Part shown: in pieces, positions 29,901 to 39,510 of the stretch
Position numbering within the stretch: the first letter of the stretch is position 1
Layout of the letters: each line of letters opens with the position of its first letter
DNA from: Calothrix sp. MO_167.B12
Lineage (GTDB): Bacteria; Cyanobacteriota; Cyanobacteriia; Cyanobacteriales; Nostocaceae
Reading direction: 5' to 3'
Assembly (NCBI GenBank): GCA_030066045.1
Contig: JASJCJ010000002.1
Location: 1-64,000 of the forward strand
Length of the DNA: 64,000 nt
Position numbers and translations under genes: made by a program
The notes under the pieces: generated by a model
What the model saw: the letters and a program-made list of their open reading frames with translations, nothing else
The model's database searches: none
What the model was told of the DNA's origin: nothing

Positions 29901-30588
29901 ATCCCTCGCAGATTATTTGGTGAGAAAGAGCGTGTGGATAGTAGGTGGTGACGGTTGGGCCTATGATATTGATTTTGGCGGATTGGATCATGTTTTGGCA
30001 AGCGATCGTAATGTGAATATCCTAGTCATGGATACGGAGGTATATTCCAACACCGGCGGGCAGTCTTCTAAAGCCACTCCCAAGGCAGCGGTTGCCAAGT
30101 TTGCCGCTAGTGGTAAACCCGCTGCCAAGAAAGATTTGGGACTCATGGCCATGACCTATGGTAACGTCTACGTAGCGAGTGTAGCATTGGGAGCCAGGGA
30201 CGAACATACACTGAAAGCATTCCTAGAAGCAGAAGCTTATGATGGCCCTTCCTTAATTATTGCCTACAGCCATTGCATAGCCCACGGCATCAACATGACT
30301 ACGGCAATGAGTCGCCAAAAAGAGTTGGTAGAATCTGGACGTTGGTTGTTATATAGATATAATCCCGACTTAGTAGCACAAGGTAAGAACCCCTTACAGT
30401 TAGATAGCCGTCAGCCGAAGCAATCCGTGGAACAGTCCATGTATCAAGAAAATCGCTTCAAAATGCTGACTAAGAGCAAGCCAGAATTGGCTGGGGATTT
30501 GTTACAACAGGCTCAAGCTGAGGCGGAAGCACGTTGGCGGATGTATGAATATTTAGCAGCGCGGAAGATGGATGTTGGCAACGGATAA
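26992..30588 (+). CDS. nifJ: Pyruvate:ferredoxin (flavodoxin) oxidoreductase
   Basis: 1198 aa; YPITPSSPMGEWAD, two 4Fe-4S motifs (CVQCGKCVMVCPHAAI, CTGCGICVDICPAKN), TPP domain GGDGWAYDIDFGGLDH. Confidence 0.97.
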   Translation: MPKAFATIDGNEAVARVAYRLNEVVAIYPITPSSPMGEWADTWSANGRANLWGTIPSVIEMQSEGGAAAAVHGALQTGSLTTTFTSSQGLLLMIPNLYKIAGELTSAVIHVAARSLATQALSIFGDQSDVMAARATGFALLCSASVQESLDFALISQAATLKARVPFMHFFDGFRTSHEIQKVELLQDGDLRALIDDDTILAHRARALTPDRPILRGTAQNPDVHFQARESANPYYNACADIVQATMDKFGEQTGRYYHIFDYHGAPDAEQVIVLMGSGCETVHETVDYLNARGEKVGVVKVRLYRPFDVERFVAALPKTTQRIAVLDRTKEPGSIGEPLYLDVVTAIHEVCNSLTLPLSPSLTPLIIGGRYGISSKEFTPAMVQAIFANLALEQPKNHFTVGINDDVTHTSLNFDSNFSTEADEVVRAMFYGLGSDGTVGANKNSIKIIGEETDNYAQGYFVYDSKKSGSMTVSHLRFGPRPIHSTYLIDKANFIGCHQWVFLDRVDVLKAAVPGATFLLNSPYDVDTVWENLPTQVQQQIIDKHLKFYVIDANQVARDSGMGRRINTIMQVCFFALAGVLPQEQAIAKIKQAIEKTYGKKGVEVVQMNLKAVDNTLKNLQKVDVPNTVTNPKSKIDNPKFIDSAPEFVQDVLGKMMAWQGDDLPVSALPVDGTYPTGTAKWEKRSVAQEIPVWDRDVCVQCGKCVMVCPHAAIRGKAYQPSELEQAPPTFKSTNAKDKDFAGQKFTIQVAPEDCTGCGICVDICPAKNKAQPKRKAINMEPQLPLREQERANWDFFLNLPNPDRRNLKLNQIRQQQLQEPLFEFSGACAGCGETPYLKLVTQLFGDRLLVANATGCSSIYGGNLPTTPWTKNSEGRGPAWSNSLFEDNAEFGLGFRLSVDKQAEYAGELLQQLSGEVGDNLVQSLLNTQQRTEADIWEQRERVAQLKQQLNNINTSDSNLQSQIQTLQSLADYLVRKSVWIVGGDGWAYDIDFGGLDHVLASDRNVNILVMDTEVYSNTGGQSSKATPKAAVAKFAASGKPAAKKDLGLMAMTYGNVYVASVALGARDEHTLKAFLEAEAYDGPSLIIAYSHCIAHGINMTTAMSRQKELVESGRWLLYRYNPDLVAQGKNPLQLDSRQPKQSVEQSMYQENRFKMLTKSKPELAGDLLQQAQAEAEARWRMYEYLAARKMDVGNG

Positions 30589-30760
30589 TTCCTGCTGGAG
30601 TTACCTCCTTGACAAATCATCATGACTGAAAAGTCAGCTCTTACCTTCTCCTTAATAAGGAGAGGGTGCCGCAGGCGGGTGAGGTTTTATAAGTATTCAT
30701 CCACACGTGATATTACTACTAACCTCTATTACTCCCTTCCCGCTAGAAGATTACCTATAA

Positions 30761-30872
30761 CGTAGGTTGGGTTGAACGGATTGAAACCCAACGATATGCT
30801 GGGTTTCGTTCCTCAAACGCCACTTCCTACAACGGAGGGAACCTCCGCAACGGAGTGGCTCCCCAGCCTACA
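30761..30872. repeat. GTAGGTTGGGTT-type inverted-repeat element
   Basis: CGTAGGTTGGGTTGAAC...GGCTCCCCAGCCTACA, degenerate copy. Confidence 0.55.
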
Positions 30873-30885
30873 ATTTTTCGGTAAT

Positions 30886-31440
30886 TTAACACCGGGAAGG
30901 GAGTAACTTGAATTGTTGTATTAATGTCTCCACACTGGCATTATGATCCAAGAAAGAAAATAAATGTCTATAGCAGAGTTTACCTTCTTTATCTAATAGG
31001 AATTGAGCTGGTAAAGGCGCTCCTAAAGCTTGTCCTGTGTGATATGCACGAAATACTTGACAGCTAGGGTCACTTAGTAAAGGCATTTTCAACCCTAAAT
31101 CCCTAACTACTATTTGACTCTGGCGTTCGTCAGTGCTAGTAATCATTAAAACTTCAATGCCAGAGTTTTGAAATTGCTCGTAATTCTCATTCAAAGCGAT
31201 GATTTGGGGATAACAAAACGGGCAATATTGTTTTTCTGTGAAAATACGTGTAAATGCCAGTATAACAGGTTGTTTGCCTTGATAATCTGATAACTTAACC
31301 AAAGTGCCATGAGTAATATCTGGTAGTTGAAAATCTGGTGTTTTTCCTCCCAGTTCTAATTGACTTGTGGCTGGGATGGGTAAAAAATTGCGGAAGAAAC
31401 GTTCATTTAATAAGCCACTAAAATCGGTTGAAGTTAACAT
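30886..31440 (-). CDS. Peroxiredoxin-like (AhpC/TSA) protein
   Basis: LGGKTPDFQLPDITHGTLVKLSDYQGKQPVILAFTRIFTEKQYCPFCYPQI. Confidence 0.85.
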   Translation of the reverse strand: MLTSTDFSGLLNERFFRNFLPIPATSQLELGGKTPDFQLPDITHGTLVKLSDYQGKQPVILAFTRIFTEKQYCPFCYPQIIALNENYEQFQNSGIEVLMITSTDERQSQIVVRDLGLKMPLLSDPSCQVFRAYHTGQALGAPLPAQFLLDKEGKLCYRHLFSFLDHNASVETLIQQFKLLPSRC

Positions 31441-31509
31441 TTTTTATCTACGATTAATATACCCCTCATTAGTTTAATAGATTTTCAGAATCGAAATTAC
31501 CACAGTAAC

Positions 31510-31624
31510 TGACAAGTCATCATCAACGGATATGATGAGAATGTTTGTCCTATAACAGATTCATTGTAGGGGCGCTGCGGCTTGCGCCCTTGTCATTGGT
31601 AAAATTATTTTCATAAATTACCTT
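31510..31624. repeat. Dispersed ~115-bp repeat, copy 1
   Basis: Closely matches the reverse complement of 61006-61121. Confidence 0.85.
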
Positions 31625-31903
31625 AATAGTATTGATATTTCTCTCCAAATAGGGTGAACCTTCACTTCTGCTGCTATTTTGGCAATTTGTAAGTCCGGAG
31701 ATTTTAATCTCTTTTCTAGCATTTATTCCAGTTTTTCCCATACACACATCTTGCACGCCTCGTATTAATACTGATTCTTTATATTATTAATAAGACACTC
31801 CGCTCGTTCTAAAAAAGGTAAAAGAGCATATGGCTCAAGACTCCCCCTTCCTACGTCGGGGAGGTAGATGGCGCAGCTACCAGCAACGCCATAAAACTAA
31901 TAT

Positions 31904-33547
31904 CTAAATTTCACAACTCAATTCCCCAGATTTTTGAGTAAAGCGAATATTCTCCCGATAATCCACTGGACAATCAATTACCGCCGGTACATCCTGCGCC
32001 AAAGCCTCTTTTAATATGGGGACTAAATCAGTGGCAGCTTCTACGCGGTAGCCTTTTAAACCCATACTTGACGCTAATTTGACAAAATCAGGGTTGCCAA
32101 AATGAACAAAGGATGAATTACCTTTACCAAATTGATTTTCTTGTTTCCATTCAATTAAGCCATAGCCACCATCATTAAAAATTAGGGTGACAAAGGCAGT
32201 ACCCACCCGTAAAGCAGTTTCTAATTCTTGACAATTCATCATAAATCCACCATCTCCAGTTGCTGCCACAATTTTGCGATTAGGATAAACCAGTTTCGCC
32301 GCTAAAGCACCGGGAATGGCAATTCCCATTGCTGCAAAGCCATTAGAAATCAAGCAAGTATTGGGACTATGACAATGATAATGGCGGGCAATCCACATTT
32401 TATGAGCGCCCACATCAGAAATGACAATATCATCGGGTCCCATAACCTGACGCAAGTCATAAATTAACTTTTGTGGCTTAATGGGAAACCCATCATCATT
32501 AGCATATTGCTCGTAATCGGAGCGAATATTTGGTTTTAGACTAATAGCATAAGGATTAGCTCTAATTTCTCTGTCTGCTAGTTTCAATATTTCCGTGAGG
32601 GAATCCGAAATATCTCCTACAACTTCCACAGTAGGAATATAGCTGCTATCAATTTCTGCTGGATTTGCCCCAATATGAATAATGGGAATATTACCTTCAG
32701 GATTCCATTTTTTCGGAGAAAACTCAATTAAATCGTAACCGATGGCAATTACTAAATCCGTATTATCAAAACCACAGGTGATAAAATCCCGTAATTGTAA
32801 TCCTACTGACCATAAAGCTAAGGGATGAGTATAAGGAATTACCCCCTTTCCCATAAAGGTATTGGCGGCTGGAATATTCATCTGGGTGGCAAATTGGGTT
32901 ACAGCATCGCTGGCTTGGGCACGAATAGCTCCATTCCCTACTAAAATGATGGGATTAATAGCTTGGGAAATGGCGGCGGCAGCAGCCCTAATACTGGCAA
33001 AGGAAGCATAGGTTTTTTCAATGTTGTCCTTATGTAAAGGTTTTCCTTCCACGGGCATAGCGGCAATATTTTCCGGCAAATCAATGTGAACTGCTCCCGG
33101 TTTTTCCGTTTGTGCCCGCTTAAATGCCTTACGGACAAGTTCTGGGGTAATGCTTGGTCGGACAATTTGTTTATTCCACTTAGTAACTGGAGCAAACATT
33201 GCTACTAAATCCAAGTATTGATGGGATTCAATATGCATTCTATCTGTACCCACCTGTCCGGTAATTGCCACAAGGGGAGCACCATCTAGATTGGCATCGG
33301 CTACCCCAGTCATTAAGTTGGTAGCTCCCGGTCCCAGTGTAGAAAGACACACTCCAGCTTTTCCTGTCAGTCGTCCATAGACATCTGCCATAAAAGCTGC
33401 ACCTTGTTCGTGGCGAGTGGTGATAAACTGGATAGAAGAATTTTTCAAGGCTTCTAGAACGTGCAAATTTTCTTCCCCAGGAAGTCCGAAGACGTATTCC
33501 ACCCCTTCATTTTCCAAACATTTTACTAATAGTTCTGCTGTGTTCAT
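31904..33547 (-). CDS. TPP-dependent decarboxylase, acetolactate synthase-like; probable 2-oxoglutarate decarboxylase
   Basis: FGLPGEENLHVLEAL, RHEQGAAFMADVYGRLTGKAGVCLSTLGPGATNLMTGVADA, GDGGFMMNCQELETA; next to an SSADH gene. Confidence 0.8.
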   Translation of the reverse strand: MNTAELLVKCLENEGVEYVFGLPGEENLHVLEALKNSSIQFITTRHEQGAAFMADVYGRLTGKAGVCLSTLGPGATNLMTGVADANLDGAPLVAITGQVGTDRMHIESHQYLDLVAMFAPVTKWNKQIVRPSITPELVRKAFKRAQTEKPGAVHIDLPENIAAMPVEGKPLHKDNIEKTYASFASIRAAAAAISQAINPIILVGNGAIRAQASDAVTQFATQMNIPAANTFMGKGVIPYTHPLALWSVGLQLRDFITCGFDNTDLVIAIGYDLIEFSPKKWNPEGNIPIIHIGANPAEIDSSYIPTVEVVGDISDSLTEILKLADREIRANPYAISLKPNIRSDYEQYANDDGFPIKPQKLIYDLRQVMGPDDIVISDVGAHKMWIARHYHCHSPNTCLISNGFAAMGIAIPGALAAKLVYPNRKIVAATGDGGFMMNCQELETALRVGTAFVTLIFNDGGYGLIEWKQENQFGKGNSSFVHFGNPDFVKLASSMGLKGYRVEAATDLVPILKEALAQDVPAVIDCPVDYRENIRFTQKSGELSCEI

Positions 33548-33827
33548 TTTTGTTACCTTCCCCTCATCCTCAGCTTTTTAATATTATTGGGACTTACCAC
33601 GTTAACGGAAAAATCAAGTTATGCAATTTAGGATTTTGGATTTTATATTTTAGATTGTGAAAAACGGATCATATTTTGGTAATTTTGTCAGGCAAGCATT
33701 GCTCACCTGACAATTATTTATACTTACATCACAATCTATTTTGATAATGGGTAAATCTGAGTAATTTATTAGTTACAGTGCTGTGCAGGTAAATGAAGTA
33801 CTTGATAACAGTTAACAGTTAACTGAT

Positions 33828-35195
33828 TCACTTCACCCACACAGTTTTAACATTGACAAATTCATGGATGCCTTGAATACTTAATTCTCGACCATATCCA
33901 GAACGTTTAATACCACCGAAAGGCATACGGGGATCGGACTTCACCATGCCATTGATAAATACCGCCCCGGCTTCGATGTCATTAATCAAACGCTGCTGCT
34001 CTTGGGAATCTGTTGTCCAAGCACTAGCACCTAAACCAAAGGGAGTATCATTAGCTAGCTTAATTGCCGCATCAATATTTGGAACCCGGAATAACATTGC
34101 CACCGGACCGAAAAATTCCTCTTTGGCAATGGGATGTTCTGGAGGAATATCAGTAATTAGGGTTGGTGGGTAGTAGTTACCAGAACTATCTGCTACAGGA
34201 TTTCCACCTAAAAGAACTTTTGCCCCCATATGCACGGTTTTTTGCACCTGTTGGTCTAAATCCTGGAGAATTTTGGCAGTTGCCAAAGGACCAATATCAG
34301 TGTCTGGAATCATGGGATCGCCCACTTTTAATGCTCGAAATTTTTCTAATAGTAGTTTTTCAAATTTATCTGCGATCGCATCTACCACTATAAAACGTTT
34401 TGCTGCAATACAAGATTGCCCATTATTCAACATCCGTGCTGTAGTTCCAGTTACGGCTGCTGCTTCTAAATCAGCAGTTTCTAAGACGATAAACGGATCG
34501 CTACCACCCAGTTCCAAAACGGTTTTCTTAATTTGTGTTCCTGAGGCTGCGGCTAAAGATGCACCAGCAGGTTCACTACCCGTCAGTGTAGCGGCTTTTA
34601 CTCGGTCATCTGCCATTAAGTCTGCTACCTGACTCGCACCAATTAATAGGGTTTGAAATACCCCCTCCGGAAAACCTGCTTGATGGAAAATACCCTCAAT
34701 GGCCAAGGCGCATTGGGGTACATTGGAGGCGTGTTTGAGTAAAGCCACATTCCCCGCCATCAGTGCGGGTGCAGCAAAGCGGAACACTTGCCAGAAAGGG
34801 AAATTCCAAGGCATTACCGCCAAAATTATCCCTAATGGTTGATAGCGGACAAAACTCTTACTAGCATCAGTTTTTGCAGGCAAATCTGCCAGAAATTCAG
34901 CACCATGTTCGGCATAGTAACGACATACTAAAGCACATTTTTTTGCCTCTGCGATCGCACTTTTGTAAGTTTTGCCCATTTCCAGGGTCATCAACTTGGC
35001 AAATTCTTCGTGATTCTGTTCTAAAATATCAGCACAGGATTGTAAAAATTGCGATCGCTGCTGAAAACTAGTATGACGATATTTCTCAAAAGTCTGTTGT
35101 GCCAAATCTAGTTTGGCAGCAATTTCTGTGTCTTTAAGTGGTGCAAAGGTTTTCAATAATTCCCCGGTAGCAGGGTTAATAGTGGAGATAGTCAT
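33828..35195 (-). CDS. NAD(P)-dependent succinic semialdehyde dehydrogenase
   Basis: ALDH motifs VLELGGSDPFIVLETAD and NNGQSCIAAKRFIV; start at MTISTINPATGELL. Confidence 0.88.
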   Translation of the reverse strand: MTISTINPATGELLKTFAPLKDTEIAAKLDLAQQTFEKYRHTSFQQRSQFLQSCADILEQNHEEFAKLMTLEMGKTYKSAIAEAKKCALVCRYYAEHGAEFLADLPAKTDASKSFVRYQPLGIILAVMPWNFPFWQVFRFAAPALMAGNVALLKHASNVPQCALAIEGIFHQAGFPEGVFQTLLIGASQVADLMADDRVKAATLTGSEPAGASLAAASGTQIKKTVLELGGSDPFIVLETADLEAAAVTGTTARMLNNGQSCIAAKRFIVVDAIADKFEKLLLEKFRALKVGDPMIPDTDIGPLATAKILQDLDQQVQKTVHMGAKVLLGGNPVADSSGNYYPPTLITDIPPEHPIAKEEFFGPVAMLFRVPNIDAAIKLANDTPFGLGASAWTTDSQEQQRLINDIEAGAVFINGMVKSDPRMPFGGIKRSGYGRELSIQGIHEFVNVKTVWVK

Positions 35196-35940
35196 TATCT
35201 GACCTCCCGTAACAATTTTTTGGGGTAGCATCCAAACAGCTTAAATCTCAATTGTGGAAGCTACTACCCAAATTCTAGTCTTTTAAAACAGTTTTGTTGG
35301 GTTAATGTTAATCTTTCTCAACTTTTCAAGATTGAATATATACATATGATGCAAGTATCAATACTTAAACAATATAACAAGCACGTCAATACTCAGTTTT
35401 GCTAAACTATGAACCTTTCCCATATCTTTGGTGTAAAACTAACATGCTGCCGGATTTTTACGCGTTTGTACCTGAGCATGGGGAATCTCGCACTTTCGTT
35501 GAAAATTGATTCATCTGTGAAGATTGATGAATAGTGGGTGTTTCGATCCCCGTGGAGATAAAAAAGCTTTTAGGGGTGTATCAATAAGGATTTTGGGGAA
35601 TAAGCTATACAGCAATCTGGTTTGATTTATGTGATCACTCGTGATGGTAGAGAACTCTTCACAGGGCATAGGGAATAGAAAGTGTACTGAGATTTTTAAG
35701 CGCAAGTGCAGGCTACGCTAACAAAAATCAAATATAAGCCTTATATTGTGCAAACATCCTCTTATAAAATCTACAGTATTTTTACTATATTTGTATCTGT
35801 GTATATTATAGATGACACTATCAACTTTCTGAGGATAAAATTATAATATCGAGATAATCTCAACTTTGCTTTATAAAGCATATCTAATAAGAGAATATAT
35901 CTCCAAGAAAAAAGATTGCAACTAAAAAATCAGCATAAAT

Positions 35941-36453
35941 ATGAAAATCAAAATTTTATTATCGGCATTAGTAATTTCTGCGTTTACTAGCATTAATGGA
36001 ACAGCTTTCGCCCAAACCATTGTAGATACAAAAATTGCAGACAATAGTGATTCAACTAAAAATGTTCAACAGAACCAAAAAATAAATAACATCAAAAAAT
36101 TAATTCAGATTACTGGTTCTAAAAAAATGTCTCAACAAATTATGAATCAAATGATTGCCGCGATGAAAAAGCAATTACCTCAGGTGCCACAAGCATTTTG
36201 GGATAGTTTTGTTGCCGAATACGATCCAGATGTTATGATAGACCAACTGATTCCAGTTTATGCTAAATACTATACCAATGCAGAGATAGAACAAATGATT
36301 GCATTTTATGACACTCCTTTGGGGAAAAAAATTACTAGAGTTATGCCCCAAGTTGTTCAAGAATCCATGCAAATTGGTCAAAGATATGGTGTAGAAATGG
36401 CACAAACAGCCTTGAAGAAATTGCAAGCAGCAGGATATTTACCCAAGAAGTAA
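35941..36453 (+). CDS. DUF2059 domain-containing secreted protein
   Basis: Signal peptide; YTNAEIEQMIAFYDTPLGKKITRVMPQVVQESMQIGQ. Confidence 0.85.
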   Translation: MKIKILLSALVISAFTSINGTAFAQTIVDTKIADNSDSTKNVQQNQKINNIKKLIQITGSKKMSQQIMNQMIAAMKKQLPQVPQAFWDSFVAEYDPDVMIDQLIPVYAKYYTNAEIEQMIAFYDTPLGKKITRVMPQVVQESMQIGQRYGVEMAQTALKKLQAAGYLPKK

Positions 36454-36640
36454 CTGAAAATATATTTCCTCCCCATAGCAACCATCATCTGTTATCCTGA
36501 TGTGGTTGCTTTGACACTCTCTCAAGTGACGAAAATTATTGTTTCATAGCTGACATATTGCACACCTCGTATTAATACTGATTTCTGATGTTGTTAATAA
36601 ACATATATCTTGATCAAGAATACTAAAAATCAGGGTTTTT

Positions 36641-36685
36641 AGCCTGCGTAGGCAGGCTTTGTCCGTATAGCCTCACCCTTACAGG
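36641..36685. repeat. REP-like repeat (inverted relative to 2374 and 13805)
   Basis: AGCCTGCGTAGGCAGGCTTTGTCCGTATAGCCTCACCCTTACAGG. Confidence 0.6.
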
Positions 36686-36689
36686 ATAC

Positions 36690-36832
36690 TGTTGGCGAAT
36701 AGTAGGGATGAACCCTGATTATGCTAAAAGCTGGGGATTACTGTCATAATTTGGGCTGGTTTTTTCTGCCCCCACTCCCCCACTCTCCCACTCCCCCACT
36801 CCCAAGAGGGTGATACCCCTGATTCGCCAACA
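36690..36832. mobile_element. MITE-like element with 11-bp TIR TGTTGGCGAAT
   Basis: TGTTGGCGAAT...ATTCGCCAACA; related sequence at 58721-58857. Confidence 0.55.
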
Positions 36833-36901
36833 ACATCCTTACAGGGTGTAGGTGCAAGATATGACATAGAGAACTATCTTCACCCTTCAGCTGTCAACCC
36901 A

Positions 36902-37052
36902 CTAGGGCGTGTTTTCAAACTATGGTGTCCGTGTAGGTTGGCTAGAAAGAAGTGTAGACGCAACAGCGGCTTGGAGTAAGCGAAGCTTTCTCGAAGAGTA
37001 GAGTAACCCAACAAATCGAACGAAGAATGTTGGGTTTGAAAACATTCCCTAG
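36902..37052. mobile_element. MITE-like element, CTAGGGCGTGTTTTCAAA family copy 2
   Basis: TIRs CTAGGGCGTGTTTTCAAA / TTTGAAAACATTCCCTAG (16/18). Confidence 0.7.
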
Positions 37053-37358
37053 CCCTTGGGCGGCTGCACCAATGGGGGAATGCCTCTCACAGAGGAGCTA
37101 CGCTAACAAAATTATTAGCCCTTCGATGTAGGGTATCGAAGGGCTAATGAGATAAGGAAAACATTTTTGACTCTCCACGGATGTAGCTTGCTTCATCGTA
37201 GGGGTATCCGGGGGCTTGTATCCTGTCTATTTTTTCGTTAAACATAATTCTTATATATCTATATTCCCAATGACCGATTTTCACCATAGGTAATTGCAAA
37301 AATCAAAGATTTAATGTATGGTTTGTTGCATCTAATTCACTTAGATTAAATCAGCTAA

Positions 37359-38867
37359 TTGTTTATAAATCAGGTGAAGTTTGTGAACCAACAAATCAAA
37401 CAAAAACTCGATATTCATAGTGACAAAATTGCCGAACTAGAAGTCAAGTTAAATCATGCTTACCAAGCTCTTGAAACTCTCAAACAACAAAACCAAGAAT
37501 TAAAGAATCAAGTAAATCAATTTAAGAATAATGGAGTTGATAAAACTAATATTTTAGTTGCGATCGCCTCTGAACTTCCTGGCAATAACCAATCCTATGG
37601 AGCGAAACCAAAACAGTCTATTCAGTATCGACTTAAATTTTTATTATATGAGATATCACACAATATAGGCAAGTACAAATTTCGTCTGACTCTAAACTGG
37701 TTGTCGTTACAACAATATAGATATCTGACTTTTATACTTGTAGGTTCTATTAGCTTATTAAATATTAATGAGTTTTTATTAAATCGAAAAGATAGCAACT
37801 ATTATATATTTGAAAATCAGGCACAATCTCTAACGTTACAAGATGAATTATTGCCGTCAGAACCATATTATAAATTAGTCAAAGATCCTAAACTAGGCTC
37901 ATCGGTTAAAAAATATGAGCGTTTAAAGTTTATCTATAATGTTAAAAAAAGTCCCACATTTAATCGAAGTCAGAAGCTGGATAATATTATTGAGAACATA
38001 CTTACCCATACTCGCTCTCAACAATTATCCTCAAGATACTTATCATTGACCTTAATAGATTTAAACAAAAAAACAATTTCTGGATATCGGCAACATACGA
38101 GAAGATATCCAGCCAGTGTAGCCAAATTATTCTGGATGGTTGCTATCAAATCTAAAATTCAAAAAGGATTGATTCAGGCTAATAATAAAATTAATCATGA
38201 TTTACAAAAAATGATAGTTAGATCTGATAATAATGCATCTAGCCGTATAATGGACTGGATAACTAACACAAAATCTGATCAAGAAAAGTTGGGAGTTAGA
38301 AAGTTTAATCAATGGCGAAAAAATCGGTTAATAGTTAACCATTTCTTTCAAAAAGCAGGATATAAAAATATTTATCTTGCTCAAAAAACCTTTCCTATTT
38401 ATGAAATACAAATGACCACTCCCGCTGGTCCAGATTTGCAACTCCGTAAACCTAATAATTCTCGTCCTCAGGCTAATAAAATCACAACATTCCAAGCTGC
38501 TAGACTAATGTCTGAAATTATTTCTGGTAAAGCTGTGACAGCAAAAGATTCCCAACAAATGCTCAGCTTGCTCAAAAGAAAGCTACGTGCAGCACCAGGG
38601 AAAAAGCTACCATCTTATCCCCCTGGATTTAATCCAGTGGTGGGTTTTTTTGCACAGTCTTTGTCTGGGGATAGAGTCAGTTTTTTCGCTTCCAAAGCTG
38701 GTTGGACTTCATATTGCCGCGTAGAAGTTGCCTATGTGGAAAGCAAAGATAAAAAAACCCGTTATATTCTAGCTATGTTTGGGAATAATCGAGCCTATTC
38801 AGAAAATGCTCGAATTTTCCCACAAATATCTAGACTTGTTTTTAATCAGATGAGGAAGAATCAATAA
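37359..38867 (+). CDS. Serine hydrolase (beta-lactamase class A-like) with N-terminal coiled coil
   Basis: RRYPASVAKLFWMVAI (SxxK), VRSDNNASSRIM, FASKAGWTSYCRVEVAYVE; TTG or internal GTG start. Confidence 0.75.
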   Translation: MFINQVKFVNQQIKQKLDIHSDKIAELEVKLNHAYQALETLKQQNQELKNQVNQFKNNGVDKTNILVAIASELPGNNQSYGAKPKQSIQYRLKFLLYEISHNIGKYKFRLTLNWLSLQQYRYLTFILVGSISLLNINEFLLNRKDSNYYIFENQAQSLTLQDELLPSEPYYKLVKDPKLGSSVKKYERLKFIYNVKKSPTFNRSQKLDNIIENILTHTRSQQLSSRYLSLTLIDLNKKTISGYRQHTRRYPASVAKLFWMVAIKSKIQKGLIQANNKINHDLQKMIVRSDNNASSRIMDWITNTKSDQEKLGVRKFNQWRKNRLIVNHFFQKAGYKNIYLAQKTFPIYEIQMTTPAGPDLQLRKPNNSRPQANKITTFQAARLMSEIISGKAVTAKDSQQMLSLLKRKLRAAPGKKLPSYPPGFNPVVGFFAQSLSGDRVSFFASKAGWTSYCRVEVAYVESKDKKTRYILAMFGNNRAYSENARIFPQISRLVFNQMRKNQ

Positions 38868-39062
38868 AATAGGATAAATTATTGTAAAAAAACTACGCCA
38901 ATAAAATCTTGTATGGTTAGTGTGCCTATCCACAGGGCAGCAACCGCAGCAATAACTATCCTAACTGCTGTTATCTGGTCTAGTTATAGACCTTTATTTA
39001 GCAGAAAAACTGCTGGAAATGCAATTAGCAAAAATATGGGATGTACTTTCGTAATTTTGTAA

Positions 39063-39404
39063 TTATTTTGTTATTTTCCCAAAGGCTATTGCAAAAATAG
39101 CACTCAACATCAAACCTATTCCCAGCCACTGGGATGTGGAAATTTTCTCATTTAAAATCCAGGCTCCAGAAAATGTGGTAGCGATAATTGTTAATCCAAT
39201 CACTACAGGATAGGCAACAGATAAATTAAACTTACCTAAAACAAGAATGTAGAAAATTGTGCTGATACCATAGGCAGTAATACCACCAAGTAAATAAATA
39301 TTGACAGGACTTTGACCAGAACCTAATTTCAATAGAGTTTGAGCAAAGGTATTGCATGTCACTGAAATTAAAATCAACAAGCCAAAAAAAAGCTGGCTGA
39401 ACAT
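39063..39404 (-). CDS. SMR/EmrE-like small transporter
   Basis: Four TM segments, LSVAYPVVIGLTIIATTFSGAWILNEKISTSQWLGIGLMLSAI. Confidence 0.85.
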   Translation of the reverse strand: MFSQLFFGLLILISVTCNTFAQTLLKLGSGQSPVNIYLLGGITAYGISTIFYILVLGKFNLSVAYPVVIGLTIIATTFSGAWILNEKISTSQWLGIGLMLSAIFAIAFGKITK

Positions 39405-39510
39405 GGTGATTGTCTTTTTTTCTAGTTTAATGTAGGGATAAAATTTGAAAAGCTATGGGAATAAACCCATGAACTGAGTAAATTTACAAAAAATTTTTGA
39501 GTGCATTTGG

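Noticed and set aside
31550-31756. Minus-strand 68-aa ORF
   Set aside because: Lies largely in the dispersed repeat 31510-31624; likely non-coding.
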